64,000 nt of DNA from Bathynomus jamesi (Eukaryota > Arthropoda > Malacostraca > Isopoda > Cirolanidae): NCBI GenBank assembly GCA_023014485.1, contig JAJOZX010005613.1:56001-120000 (forward strand), written 5' to 3'. The notes under the pieces were generated by a model. It had not been told where the DNA came from, ran no database searches, and saw nothing but the letters and a program-made list of their open reading frames with translations. Position 1 is the stretch's first letter; each line of letters begins with the position of its first letter. Below are positions 42,861-53,560 of the stretch, piece after piece. The position numbers and the translations under genes were made by a program.

Positions 42861-42863
<3 letters not shown>
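41960..42863 (-). mobile_element. Mariner-type element, internally deleted
   Basis: Starts CAGGGCGTCCCAAAAAAATG and ends with its inverted copy (GGGGACGCCCTG), within TA repeats on both sides. About 904 bp. Roughly 450 bp of the catalytic part is missing compared with a full element. Confidence 0.85.
42076..42771 (-). pseudogene. Mariner transposase lacking its catalytic core
   Basis: From 42771 leftwards: the N-terminal helix-turn-helix MAVRLSFEQRKFILKCYWK and FRREFQTDPPTRLTITRIRD. After a frameshift comes [19 protein letters not shown] (second helix-turn-helix, 42308-42499) up to EYCEWYLA. Then the frame jumps straight to the end of the protein, a [15 protein letters not shown] remnant followed by LFLWGYLKDKVYAIKP and the C-terminal RYQQCLDQNGRQFENRR (42076). 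The first and second catalytic Asp are deleted and the third motif is damaged. A different mariner family from 18180-19223. Confidence 0.82.

Positions 42864-42926
<63 letters not shown>
42864..42926. repeat. (TA)n tract
   Basis: TA microsatellite joining two transposon remnants. Confidence 0.95.
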
Positions 42927-42928
<2 letters not shown>

Positions 42929-42929
42929 C

Positions 42930-43518
42930 AGACCCTGTCCAAATTATTAGACTCACTGACGAGATTCTTCGGACACTTGATTGAGACACATTCAGTTTAC
43001 GCGCTATCTCTCTTTGTGCAAAAGTATCGGCAATCAATAAACCACTAATCGGCGCCGTTTTACGTGGTGTAATATCACACAATCGGCCCATATTATCAAT
43101 TAGAACAAGAACAAAGAAAATAACTTTACAGATCTGAAAAGTAGCGAGGTACAGTTAAAATTTCACACACTAAACTATAGTAGAGCATACAAAAAGTATA
43201 TTATTTAAGCAAATTTAAGCTTCTTTGTGAAACAACCTCCAATCAGCATAAAGAGTGCTTTGAAATTGAAATAAATGGTAAACAACACAAGGCGTTACAG
43301 ATGACGTGCGAGGCTAGATTTCCTTATCACCACATTCCCCCTCCCTCCCCCACTCCTCAAGACTGACACTTACATCTACACTCTCACATTATGTTAAGAA
43401 GAAAGTAGCAAATAATTTAGAAGTTCCTAATACACGTAAAAATAAATATAAAATGGAAAAAATATAGGTTGTTTCATTAAAGAAAAGTTTCAGCCACTGA
43501 GTCTAATAATTTGGCCGG

Positions 43519-43523
<5 letters not shown>
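42930..43523 (-). mobile_element. Tc1-type deletion derivative
   Basis: Ends AGACCCTGTCCAAATTATTAG at 42930 and, inverted, AGACCCCGGCCAAATTATTAG at 43523. On the minus strand it holds a leader and the first 50 or so transposase codons (from 43091: MGRLCDITPRK, FAQREIARKLNVSQSSVRRI), then joins directly to the far terminal repeat. The rest of the gene is deleted. Confidence 0.8.

Positions 43524-43603
<80 letters not shown>
43519..43603. repeat. (TC)n then (TA)n
   Basis: (TC)n 43519-43565 and (TA)n 43565-43603, directly at the Tc1 end. Confidence 0.95.
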
Positions 43604-43608
<5 letters not shown>

Positions 43609-43933
43609 TATGGGAATGAACTCAGAATGGTTCCCTGAGGTTTTTTATGATACACACAGACCGTGCATGGAACAAGGAACTCTTCTAGGATAATTAAATC
43701 TACTATAGTCCGAATAAGTAATGGTAAATGACAAATACCATAGTTTTTCTTTTTCATGATGCTAACCCGACGTGGGCAACGGTCACTCGCAAAGAGGTCC
43801 CAAAAATATAGCTTCCCTCACCAGCTATCTGCAAAGCAGATAGGATCCAGCTTTGGGACAGGATCTAGGGTTTAAAGCAGCCTAGCCCAGCTACATTTAG
43901 AACCTCAATATAAGCAAAAGACTCGCTGCCTTC

Positions 43934-43996
<63 letters not shown>

Positions 43997-44110
43997 CACA
44001 CAGACCGTGCATGGAACAAGGAACTCTTCTGAGAAAATTAAATCCACTATAGTCCGAATAAGTAATGGTAAATGACAAACACTATAGTTTTTTCGTTTTT
44101 GAGTTCAATC

Positions 44111-44150
<40 letters not shown>
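43604..44150 (+). repeat. Pair of about 100-bp direct repeats between (TA)n tracts
   Basis: The block CACACAGACCGTGCATGGAAC ... GAACTCTTCT ... AGTCCGAATAAGTAATGG occurs at 43652-43750 and 43996-44093 with few differences. The outer flanks GGGAATGAACTC (43612) and GAGTTCAATCCC (44101) are inverted. Between them lie a 7-bp hairpin (TATCTGC at 43823-43829, GCAGATA at 43833-43839), (CA)n and (TA)n. Confidence 0.65.
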
Positions 44151-44885
44151 TCCAAAGTGAGAAAAAAAAACCGTAAAATAAAGAGTATTGGAAAAATTAT
44201 AGATTGCAGATAAAGAAATTAACTTGAGAAGTGGTTCCAAGAACAGTTTCTTTAAGAGAACGACGCTTCACTATAGAACAAAGTTTTATTATTAGAAATA
44301 AAAAAAAAGTAAAAAGAAAAAAAAAAGAACTGGAATGCTTCATTGTGTGGAGTGTTGAAGCGAACAAACTCAAATGCTCATTTCTCGAAGTGAGGAACAT
44401 AAACTTGGTCTTTAGGTTATTTTATTACGTAACCAGCAGCGGGTTAATTTTACGCAATATTAACCGAAAGTGTGAATATAGCAATGGATTTGTGCACCTT
44501 GTTTTAGTTCGATCTCCCCCGAAAATGAGTCTTTACAGAGTGACACGTTTTGATGCAAGTTTTGGTTGATATTTCTTGCTCGGTTTTTCTTTTTCTTTCT
44601 GAGTTTTTGAACGTTTGGCGGTTTCTGCATGTGCGTACCTGTCTTTTTCCATGAAAAATAAAGGTTTGAGGGTGTTACATCTCACGATTTTGGGGACCAC
44701 TGCACAGACTCGCATCTTCTTTAACTAATGGTCCAGGAAATGTTCATCCAACCACTGCCTGACGGGAAGGTGATAATGAGAAGGAATTTCATCCTACGTG
44801 GACCATAACTTGTCAGTATTCTGGATTTTATGGGATACGTCGTTTTCTGTGACATTTTCAGCTAAGATGAGGCTTGTAGAGTAGT
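44151..44885. other. No gene seen
   Basis: Unassigned. An A-rich patch lies near 44300-44330. Confidence 0.5.
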
Positions 44886-45165
44886 TTCGGAAAAAACGTT
44901 CATCTACAACTCTTAAATTTCTAAAAAAATCATAAGAAATTACTAATTAGTAATGAATGGGTTTTGTTTTCAATACTGTTAAATTTTTAACTGTTAAGTG
45001 TTTAATAATGTTACCAAGTACTGTTTAACTGTTAAGTTTTTAATACTGTTTTTTTAATACTGTTACCAAAAAAGAATTTTAATATCTAAATCAAAACAGA
45101 ATATTGCTAATTTTCAGAAATTTTATGTTTTAAAGCGAACTTTTTCTGTCTAAAACTGTATCTAG
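44886..45165. repeat. AT-rich inverted-repeat family, copy 2
   Basis: Ends GTTTCGGAAAAAACGTTCATC and AAAGCGAACTTTTTCTGTC. The inner block is ATTACTAATTAGTAATG. An extra repeat of CTGTTAAGTTTTTAATACTG sits near 44980-45060. Confidence 0.6.
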
Positions 45166-45404
45166 TATTTCACGTACGTCACGAAAAGTAAAATGTAACA
45201 TTCAGGAAGCTTATTTCCCCACTACGTGGAGGTAAGTGCGCCCAAAGGGCCCAAAGCATGAAGAGGATAAACACCCAACTGAACCCAACCCAAGAACAGG
45301 CAGACGGGAGCGAACCAAAGCCTCACCGCTCAGAATCGGCCACCATAACCACAGAATTACCCGCTACTCACATACGTCACAAACTATATTTACATTAACT
45401 AACT

Positions 45405-45605
45405 AACTAACCCAGCCGTTCATCCTTCCACACAATAAAGAAAGTGGTTGGTAGATAAATGGGTAGCCTGGGTGGCCTAGTGGTTAAGACGCTGTGCTGC
45501 TGGTGGGGCGTAGTTCGGATTCCACGTTAAACTGTAGGTCTAAGGTGGAGTGAAAAACTTGACCTTCGTCAGAATGAACAATTCGGGCGGAAGCTAACCG
45601 AAGGT
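45405..45605 (+). mobile_element. tRNA-headed SINE, family 1, copy 1 (5'-truncated dimer)
   Basis: Box A TGGCCTAGTGGTTAAG (45472-45487) and box B GTAGTTCGGATTCC (45510-45523), then the body CTGTAGGTCTAAGGTGG and AATTCGGGCGGAAGC. Only the end of the first dimer unit remains (CCTTCCACACAATAAAG). It ends at a (TA)n tract. Confidence 0.78.
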
Positions 45606-45608
45606 TAT

Positions 45609-45642
<34 letters not shown>

Positions 45643-46108
45643 GTCTATAAAAACTATTCTATATTAAAGGTTTTTTTCTGCAAGGAGAATGGCCCAATTT
45701 ATTTTACTCTCAGCTCCCAAATGGTTTACTGGAATCGAGTGTCTCTCAATTAAGAGAGGCCAATTATTATTATTATTATTATTTCTAGGAAAGCTTTTAT
45801 GATTGATGATTTTGGATTCTTGTTTCGTAAATGCGTCTCATTCGATGTCGTGATTAAGCGAATAATCAGTAGAAGTATCGTACAATAATTATATATAATG
45901 ACCCTTGTATAATCTTATTAGAGGATTCTTTTGCATAATCATATAGAATTTCAAATACAAGAGGACGAGTATCTTTTATGGATAGAGGAAATAGGGTATA
46001 ATAATTAGTTTATTTCGTTTAACAGGGCATATATGATAATAATAATAATGATGATATGATAATAATGATAATAATGATAAAGTATATATATATATATATA
46101 TATACACA
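45606..46108. other. No gene; (TA)n, (ATT)n and ATA-rich tracts
   Basis: (TA)n 45608-45642, ATT tract 45763-45784, AAT/TA tracts 46030-46106. The rest is unassigned. Confidence 0.7.
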
Positions 46109-46109
46109 G

Positions 46110-46398
46110 CTCGGTGGTGTGGTAGTTAGCGTCGTTGACTACGAATCCATCGGCCTCGAGATCGAGATCCGGTGACGAGAGGCGGCGCGCAGCCAAACCC
46201 AGCTGTTCAATCTTCTACACAATAAAAAAAATTGGTAGAAAAATGGGTACCCTGGGTAGCCTAGTGGTTAAGACGCTGGGCTACTGGTGGGGCGTAGTTC
46301 GGATTCCACGTTAAACTGTAGGTCTAAGATGGAGCGATGAGCTTCACCTTCGTCAGAATGAACAATTCGGGCGGAAGCAAAACCAAGGTTAACTACGG

Positions 46399-46400
<2 letters not shown>
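46110..46400 (+). mobile_element. Dimeric tRNA-headed SINE, family 1, copy 2 (full)
   Basis: Unit 1 (46112-46200) has a box A-like GGTGTGGTAGTTAGCG and a box B-like GAGATCGAGATCC, followed by GGCGGCGCGCAGC. Unit 2 (46235-46400) has TAGCCTAGTGGTTAAG and GTAGTTCGGATTCC with the common body. Both ends abut (TA)n. Confidence 0.8.
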
Positions 46401-46401
<1 letters not shown>

Positions 46402-46458
<57 letters not shown>

Positions 46459-46823
46459 GGTCACAATCACCACAACTTCATTAGTCCAAATTCTATAAAA
46501 ATATGATTCTCATACGGTCTTTCTATATCATCTGCATGAGTCCTTCAGTCTGTATAATTGTGATCGATAAGGATTTCGGTGTAAGACACGAAAAAGTTTA
46601 TTTCAAAATAAATTACTGTTTCGGTGTGACAAATATTCCCATATTCTATCATATCACCTTAGCCCAGTGTGACAATTTTACCACTTTATTCCAGTGTGTG
46701 CACCCGATGGAATTCCAACTTGGGTTTATTTCAGTCATAATTCTTTAATCTTTAATTATTTAATCCATTCTCTCAAATTCCATTTCCATTTTATTCAATT
46801 TATTAACTACTTCAGGGTTCCCA

Positions 46824-46867
<44 letters not shown>

Positions 46868-46891
46868 ATATATATATATATATATATATAT
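46402..46891. other. (TA)n tracts and unassigned AT-rich sequence
   Basis: (TA)n 46402-46459 and 46826-46891 with a non-coding stretch between. No feature recognised. Confidence 0.7.
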
Positions 46892-47066
46892 AAAGAACGA
46901 CGCTTGTATAGGAGAACATTCCGCGCAATGAGGAGGGTTATCATATCTGACCGGCAATCGGAAGATCCCGGGTTCGATTCCCGGGTGGTTACCTCATTTT
47001 TTCATTTGTTCGTTCTCCCTACTCATCTTGCGCGGATTGTTCTCCTATACAAGCGTCGTTCTTTAC
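46892..47066 (+). mobile_element. tRNA-headed SINE, family 3, rearranged into a hairpin
   Basis: The centre holds the 3' half of a tRNA-like head (anticodon arm TCTGA-CCGGCAA-TCGGA, then box B GGGTTCGATTCCC). The right side is the normal SINE tail. The left 45 bp (46892-46936) is an inverted copy of that tail (47017-47065), replacing the 5' half of the tRNA-like head. The normal form is at 61138-61293. Confidence 0.78.
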
Positions 47067-47363
47067 GTTAATTATACTGCGTGTTCTTTGCAGTTGAAAT
47101 ATATATATATATATATATATATAACTTACATTTAAAAGATTTATTATAGACATAATTATATATTCATTTTCTATATAAATTTTAGAATAATTAATTATAT
47201 ATATATATATATATTATATATATATATATATATAATTATTGTAAAGCTTTTAGACTTCATTTAACACAAATGAATATTTCATTTAATATAAAATAAATAT
47301 ATTTCCTTACAAAATTTAAAAATTAATTGGATTTTTATTTTTACATACAATATAGGGCCTACT

Positions 47364-47416
<53 letters not shown>

Positions 47417-47418
47417 TA

Positions 47419-47457
<39 letters not shown>

Positions 47458-47764
47458 TATATATACACACTGTATATTAACAATCCATTCAGGTATGAAA
47501 AATTTAAGTTATAAATCATAACTGTTATTTATAATGCTTATCATTTATATATAATTTATATATAATATAAAAGTTTAATTGTAATTGGTCGGTAAATCAG
47601 TTTTTGCATTCAGTTATAATTAATATTAAATATATACGATAAATTAGCTAAATTGACTTTTTGTACGATCCCCCCCCCCCAATCATACGTCATCCGTGCA
47701 GGGAGTAGGTCATTTTCTATATACACGTTTTTATTAATATATATATATAATTAGGATGAATAAA

Positions 47765-47765
<1 letters not shown>
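47067..47765. repeat. AT-rich with several (TA)n tracts; no gene
   Basis: (TA)n near 47098-47123, 47197-47236 and 47363-47465, and a C-run at 47672-47681. Open frames of IYIY type are repeat artefacts. Confidence 0.85.
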
Positions 47766-47827
<62 letters not shown>

Positions 47828-48005
47828 AGTCTACCTTGACATCGCTTTTCAACAAACTTGCAGTCAATAACATCTTTGTTTATGGACTACACCTCTGAAT
47901 GTATTCCTTATGGCCATATATATACATATATACACATACACACACATATATACATTACATATATACATACATGCATTGTACAGGTACAATATATATATAT
48001 ATTCT
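47766..48005. repeat. (CT)n and TA/CA-rich tracts
   Basis: (CT)n 47766-47826. TA- and CA-rich DNA lies at 47915-48003. Confidence 0.9.
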
Positions 48006-48600
48006 TCTTCGAACACTCCCATATATATAAAGTTCAAGTTTGAAACAGAAACCCTTTACGGCATTCACTACCATTCTCCATTTTGCATCGCAATCTCCCC
48101 CTTTTTCAGCTAATTATCCCGTCGTCTGCAACAACCATTTGACTGCATAGAGAATGCAATCAAAATGGCGAACCCTTGCAACGTGCAACGAGAGGACGCT
48201 ATTAATTGGATTCAAATTATGCAAGGCAATTAACGCCCTCCTCCGACCCTCATCAGTGGCCGGTTTTACGTCTGCGCTCTCTACCGGTTATGCGAAGGAA
48301 CTAGCTCTCTTCCCATTGCACAGCGCTGCATTCTTGCATTTCTGCGCAATATGGCGTCATAATAATTACCAAATATCGATTTTTTCTTTAATTACGAACC
48401 TAATTCGTGAAGTGAAATTCGGCATATTTTTTAATTAATGAGAGCCGTTTTTTATGATTATTAAAGTAATTATTGGGGATACTTCGCGTTTTTTTTTTTT
48501 CTTAAAGTAATTATTGGGAATACTTCGGGTTTTTTCTTAATGTAATTATTTGGGATAATGTTTTTTTTCCTTTAAGGATAAGCATCTTATTGGATTCGTA
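48006..48600 (+). other. Unique, less AT-rich segment; no gene recognised
   Basis: 48140-48370 stands out by near-balanced base composition and lack of repeats. A 94-codon frame (48154-48438) crosses it but has no motif I know and runs into AT-rich DNA. T-runs separate three copies of a TAATTATTGGGGATACTTCG-like segment at 48460-48560. Confidence 0.4.
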
Positions 48601-48835
48601 CAGAGGGTTGACAAAAATAAATAGACACCGGTTTTTTTTTTTTTTTTTCAGTTTTTGACTTGATGAAAAAAGTGAATAACTAAAAACATTTTGAATGAAT
48701 ATATTCAGATTCGTTTTGCTTTCCCATTTTCATTACGTTAAAGTGACGTACGTTCTGGCATTCCATTGATGAACTTTGCCAGTTGTTCTTGAGAACAATC
48801 ATCTTTGGTCTATTATGTTTTGTCAACCTCCTCTG
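48601..48835 (-). mobile_element. Tc1/mariner-type MITE with a transposase remnant
   Basis: Inverted ends CAGAGGGTTGACAAAA and TTTTGTCAACCTCCTCTG, flanked by TA at 48599-48600 and 48836-48837. On the minus strand, 48745-48805 reads CSQEQLAKFINGMPERTS, resembling the C-terminus of a Tc1-like transposase. Confidence 0.78.
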
Positions 48836-49031
48836 TAAAGAAAATTGTTTGTATGCATAAATTTTAAATATTTTTTAATTACGAGTCTATTTTTAATGCG
48901 AACCATTTAATTCCGAATTTTTTAAGTCCAAGAGAGATAATAAAATTATATATAATAATAATTAAGTCCTACAGAGAGATAATAAAATTATATAATAATA
49001 ATAATTAAGTCTTACAGAGAGATAATAAAAT

Positions 49032-49078
<47 letters not shown>

Positions 49079-49139
49079 TAATTAAGTCCGACAGAGAGAT
49101 AATAAAATTATATAATAATACTAATTAAGTCCTTGAGAG

Positions 49140-49173
<34 letters not shown>

Positions 49174-49200
49174 TAATACACTTTACCGAATCTTATTTAT
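48836..49200 (+). repeat. Minisatellite, AATTAAGTCC...GAGAGATAATA units
   Basis: Five units starting near 48925, 48963, 49008, 49084 and 49126, each with TAAGTCC, (C)AGAGAGATAATA, then AATTATA and a variable (AAT)n. Confidence 0.85.
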
Positions 49201-49387
49201 TGACCAACATCCATTTTATGTATTTTTTTTACAATATGAATATTGGTTTATATTGATTAATATTTATACGTATGAGCAGACATTTTGAATAAATATTAAA
49301 TCAATTTTAAAAGATTTTAAAGGTTAATATTCTATTTAATAATTTATTTATTAAAATAATTGTTTGAAAATTTGCTTGCATCGTAAT

Positions 49388-49600
49388 TTCCAAAAAAAAT
49401 TCCCCGAAAAAACGTAAAGTTTTTAAAAAGTATACAAAAATTACTAATTGGTAATATTCCGTTTTGCTTTGGATAGTTTATTGTTTGGTAACAGTATAAG
49501 GAAATTTAAAAACTAAAACTCAATCATTACTCAGTAATTTCTTAAACTTTTTAAAAATTTCATGTTTCTAAGCGAATTTTTTTCCGGAAATGTATATCAT
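49388..49600. repeat. AT-rich inverted-repeat family, copy 3 (opposite orientation)
   Basis: Contains ATTACTAATTGGTAATATTC and ends AGCGAATTTTTTTCCGGAAA. Reverse-complement relation to the copy at 34084-34292. Confidence 0.6.
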
Positions 49601-49689
49601 ATAATTTTTTTCTACGACTCATTAACAGATTTTAATTCTCTGCTGTCGAATTTTTTTTACCTTATACCCACTACTTTAGTTATTTATGT

Positions 49690-49965
49690 AATTATTTTTT
49701 TAAATTAAACTAATAAATGAATTAATAAATTATTATTTTTAATTAAATTAATAAATTAATTAACAAATTATTATTTTTAATTAAATTAATAAATTAATTA
49801 ATAAATTATTTTTAATTAAATTAATAAATTAATTAATAAATTAATTTTAATTAAATTAATAAATTACTTTTAATTAAATTAATAAATTAATTAATAAATT
49901 ATTTTCAATTAAATTAATAAATTAATTAAATTATTTTTTTAATTAAGTTAATAAATTAAGTAATA
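49690..49965 (+). repeat. Minisatellite of A/T only
   Basis: Units of TTAATTAAATTAATAAATTA with an ATTATTTTT spacer, about seven copies of 35-45 bp. Confidence 0.85.
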
Positions 49966-50155
49966 TTTTTATTTTTATTTTTATACAATGAAAATCTCAA
50001 AGATTTTTGCTTGAAAAGCTGTCATACTTCCCAACGGCATATTCAGATAAGAATACTGTAATTAAACTACAAAAATTAAACGTTAATCCCAAACATTGTG
50101 TAAACCAGTATGACTGTAACGTATATCTTACGTAATCTGTTCTTTCTCAGTAAGG

Positions 50156-50191
<36 letters not shown>

Positions 50192-50505
50192 ATTGACATA
50201 ATTAGTTTACATAATTAATTTTACCTGTAACTCAATCGTGTTCTTTCATTAACATTTCTTGATATCGTCTCCGAAGTATGAAATAACTTTGTTTTACAAA
50301 ATTTATTATCAAAGGCGTAGGGAGAAGGGAGCAACCACTTTTCCCCTCAGAGGGTGAGTATAGAGGGGATAGATTACGGGAGTATTGCGGAAGTTGCGGG
50401 TTACCAAAGACCCGTAAGGATCCACTCTAGGTTAGCAAAGAAGGAATGCTCTGGTCTGTAAATATAGGTTGGAATATATCCCGACTTTGCAAGCCATGTA
50501 GTTAC
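49966..50505. other. No gene; contains (ATT)n and part of a dispersed repeat
   Basis: (ATT)n 50157-50191. The segment GTTACCAAAGACCCGTAAGG ... CACTCTAGGTTAGC (50401-50437) is similar to 52434-52482 (CTAACAAAGACCCTAAG ... ATTCTAGGTTAGC), so it is a repeat piece of unknown family. Confidence 0.5.
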
Positions 50506-50507
50506 GT

Positions 50508-50710
50508 CATAGCCACGTTGGAGCACCACTTCCCGTTAGATCAGCGAGGTTAAGTAAGCAGCATTGGGTCTGTACAGTAGCTGGATAGATGACCATTCTC
50601 TATATGTGTTTAGATGATGTAGCGATCTATGGTTCGGATTTTATTTGAAGTTGTAAATCTTCGTCAAGTGACTTTTGCCGTTACGAAGGTGAAGCAACTT
50701 CAGCCATTAT
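50508..50710 (+). mobile_element. 5S-rRNA-headed SINE, copy 2
   Basis: The head keeps more of the 5S sequence than copy 1: AGCCACGTTGGAGCACCAC, then TAGATCAGCGAGGTTAAGTA, GCATTGGGTCTG and TGGATAGATGACC. The body then matches 12360-12450 (GATGTAGCGA, GTTCGGATTT, GTTACGAAGG). It ends at (TC)n/(TA)n. Confidence 0.78.
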
Positions 50711-50719
50711 TAGAATATT

Positions 50720-50720
<1 letters not shown>

Positions 50721-50757
<37 letters not shown>

Positions 50758-50760
50758 CTG

Positions 50761-50810
<50 letters not shown>

Positions 50811-50885
50811 TATATATATTGTCAGATAGTCAGTCGCAGTGATTAAGTGTACATATTAAATATTAGACTTGACCAGCTATCCGTC

Positions 50886-50928
<43 letters not shown>

Positions 50929-50930
50929 GG
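50721..50930. repeat. (TC)n and (TA)n tracts
   Basis: (TC)n 50721-50742, (TA)n 50743-50820 and 50886-50928, with 65 bp of unique sequence between. Confidence 0.92.
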
Positions 50931-51073
50931 TCACACTGAAGAAATTAATTTATTACTGATTGATATTTAAGTTCATTTTAATCAAATTGGAATTTAATTT
51001 ACCGAAATTTAAATTTAAATTAAAACCAGTCAGTTAATTTAAATTTATAATTTACCGTATGTATCGTTTTTCT

Positions 51074-51162
51074 CATTCGGTTATAATATATTTAAGATAC
51101 ATACACGTATGTATCTTAAATACACTATAACCGAATGGTATATTTAAGATACATACACGTCT
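51074..51162. repeat. Palindrome with partial extra copy
   Basis: CATTCGGTTATAATATATTT ... ACATACACG (about 51077-51107) is followed at once by its inverted copy ending ACACTATAACCGAATG (to 51137), then another GGTATATTTAAGATACATAC. The arms are about 30 bp. Confidence 0.8.
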
Positions 51163-51197
51163 AATTATATGAATTTAGGAGATAGAGTTATGGATTT

Positions 51198-51285
51198 TTT
51201 TTTTTTTGGCCTGAGCGCTGTGCCAGTTCCTGTTCCTCTAACTTATTATTATTATATTATTATTATTATTATTATTATTATTACA
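51198..51285 (+). mobile_element. SINE family 2 fragment, then (ATT)n
   Basis: GGCCTGAGCGCTGTGCCAG (51209-51227) matches the body end of the SINE at 33478-33625. (ATT)n follows at 51246-51283. Confidence 0.5.
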
Positions 51286-52857
51286 GACGTATAATTGAAA
51301 TTGAAATTTTGTTAAATGTTGATTTCTATAAAAGATTTTCTCTCTTTTTGTACCCTTTGAAAGTGGTTAAAAGGTAAAATAAATCCGAGAGAGAATCACC
51401 TTATAAAAGGTGAAAATAGAAATTTTTTCAAGTACGAATTATATAGAGACCTATTTCTAATTTATGGAACACACTGTACTAAAGATTGTTTTATATATAT
51501 ATAAAGAGGCTCGTATCAATATAAAAAAAAAGTCTCTTTGATTGATAATGAAAAATAGATCCTATATACAATGTATTCTCTATCCAGTAAAAGAGAATTA
51601 AAAATTAGCTTCAGTTATTTTATATAAAACGTGAACTGTTTTTGTTGGTGGTTGTTGTAGGCTTTGAGTAGAGGAAAGTGTTGTTCATTATTCATTCAGA
51701 GTATGTATCCTCAATGTACATCTAATAGGTGTATTAAACGTCATGCTCTATTTAGAAACTAAACCAGGAAAAGGTTTAGCTCCATCCTTTACGAATAAGT
51801 TACAACAAAAAAGTCATTAAATATAGACTTATATAAGAGAAATATCTAACAAATAATGATAAATAATGAAAAAGAGTAGCAAAAAATAACAAAAACAGTC
51901 AAGTCAATCTCTATTCCCATTTTCCTTGAAAAAGAAAATGCGAGAAGAGGGTAAACTTTAAAAAAATAATAAAAATATAGAAACGTAAAAGACAAGACCA
52001 TTTTAAAACATATCGAGACCCGCGTACCGTATTCTCTATATATCTCTCACTCTCTCTCTACTCTCTCTCTTTTATGCCAAGCATCGTCAAATGCTCTAAT
52101 GTAAACTTAATGCATAACAAATGAGGGTCGAGCCTCTTTTTATGTATATATATTTTTGATGGAAAAGAAGAACTCAACTAAATTTTCGTTATATATTCCT
52201 CATATGCTATTTTTATTCGACTATTCTGGCCCGAATTTAATATTAAAGTCTTGTGTCCACGTTCAATTAAATTATATATATATATATATATATATATTAG
52301 CTGAACTCAAACCGCTTTTGTATTTAAGGATTTCGTTTGCCATTAATATTTTCATTGTACATTTGAAAAATGAGTTCTCTAATAAAGAAACGCTTTTACT
52401 TTACTTTACATATATATTATAGAGTTACAGAGTTACAGGCTAACAAAGACCCTAAGATCCATTCTAGGTTAGCCCAAGAAGGCAGTAGAAAAGTTAGAAA
52501 TAGCAATGAAACAAAAAAAGAACACTGCAAACTTATATACTATGCTTACACTTATAGACGTGCGAAGCTTTCACACGGAAATAGTTGTAATAATAAAGTA
52601 TAGAACAGACAAAGCTCTTTCTCCCTCCTTCGCCAACCACTGCTGACAGAAAATAGTGGTGAAAGAAGATTTATAGGAAAATAGGAAAAAAGTATAATGA
52701 AAAGAATAGCTTCAGAGTTCATTCACACCATACGTATACTTATCTCGTGTACTCAGCCACGCATTAGAAGGCGGCGGAAAATAAAGGATAGCGTGAATAG
52801 TAAACTACTGAATAGTGAATAGTGAATAGTAATCTAATCTACACCATGCACTTTAAG
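51286..52857. other. No gene seen
   Basis: AT-rich. (TA)n at about 52272-52297. A repeat piece at 52434-52482 is shared with 50401-50437. Short GAATAGTGAATAGT repeats lie at 52795-52830. Open frames at 52156-52603 have no recognisable motif. Confidence 0.5.
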
Positions 52858-52859
52858 AA

Positions 52860-52903
<44 letters not shown>

Positions 52904-53045
52904 TCTATATATATAATTATTAATGAGTTAACAGCATTTAACAAATATTAACTATTAAACTAAGTAGCTAATTAACAGCATTTAACAAATATTAACTATT
53001 AAACTAACTAACTATTGAATAGAAATATATATTGTTAATAAATTA
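52858..53045 (+). repeat. (TA)n and a tandem duplication
   Basis: (TA)n 52862-52915. Then AACAGCATTTAACAAATATT ... AAACTAA repeated twice (52930 and 52975), with a third partial unit at 53042. Confidence 0.85.
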
Positions 53046-53065
53046 ACAGCATTAAACAAAATAAA

Positions 53066-53160
53066 ATTAAACTTATGCAGGAAGGAAGACCAAAGGCGAA
53101 TGCCCACAAAAACGCTCCTCCCCCCCTGCCCACCACACAGAAAGAAAAAACCAAAATCAA
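53066..53160 (-). mobile_element. LINE 3'-end fragment
   Basis: The complement of CGCCTTTGGTCTTCCTTCCTG, then an A-rich end at 53066. Same 3' terminus as 12935-12965 and 10441-10480. Confidence 0.65.
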
Positions 53161-53514
53161 GATCCAAAATAATGCTAGTTGTATAGTTATAATGTTATAA
53201 ATAGCAGTGTAATCTTGTATTTAAATAGCATGAAGCTTCCTACCTATATATATGATACATACGCTACGCGCCAACTCACTTCTACTATATTTCTGTTCTC
53301 GTATACTTTACCTTCAAGTTAAGCATCCTGTACACGATACAGGATAGATAAAAGGAAAGAAAATAAAGACACCGAAAGAAGCATCCAACTCAAGCCAACG
53401 CTAATTAGGTGAACGCACGTCTGCGCGCTCCACGGCGTCTCGTCCGTTGCATATATACCTGATTAAAAATGTTCTCGTAGCTCATTCATCTCCGGGTGGA
53501 AAGGAGTGATAAAT

Positions 53515-53515
<1 letters not shown>
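53161..53515. other. No gene seen
   Basis: Unassigned. A short palindrome CCTGTACACGATACAGG is at 53329-53345. Confidence 0.5.

Positions 53516-53560
<45 letters not shown>

Noticed and set aside
42789..43757. Open frames rich in IYIYIY, CVCVC, RERERE or LSLSLS, here and at many other sites
   Set aside because: They are translations of (TA)n, (CA)n and (GA)n microsatellites, open only because the repeats lack stops.
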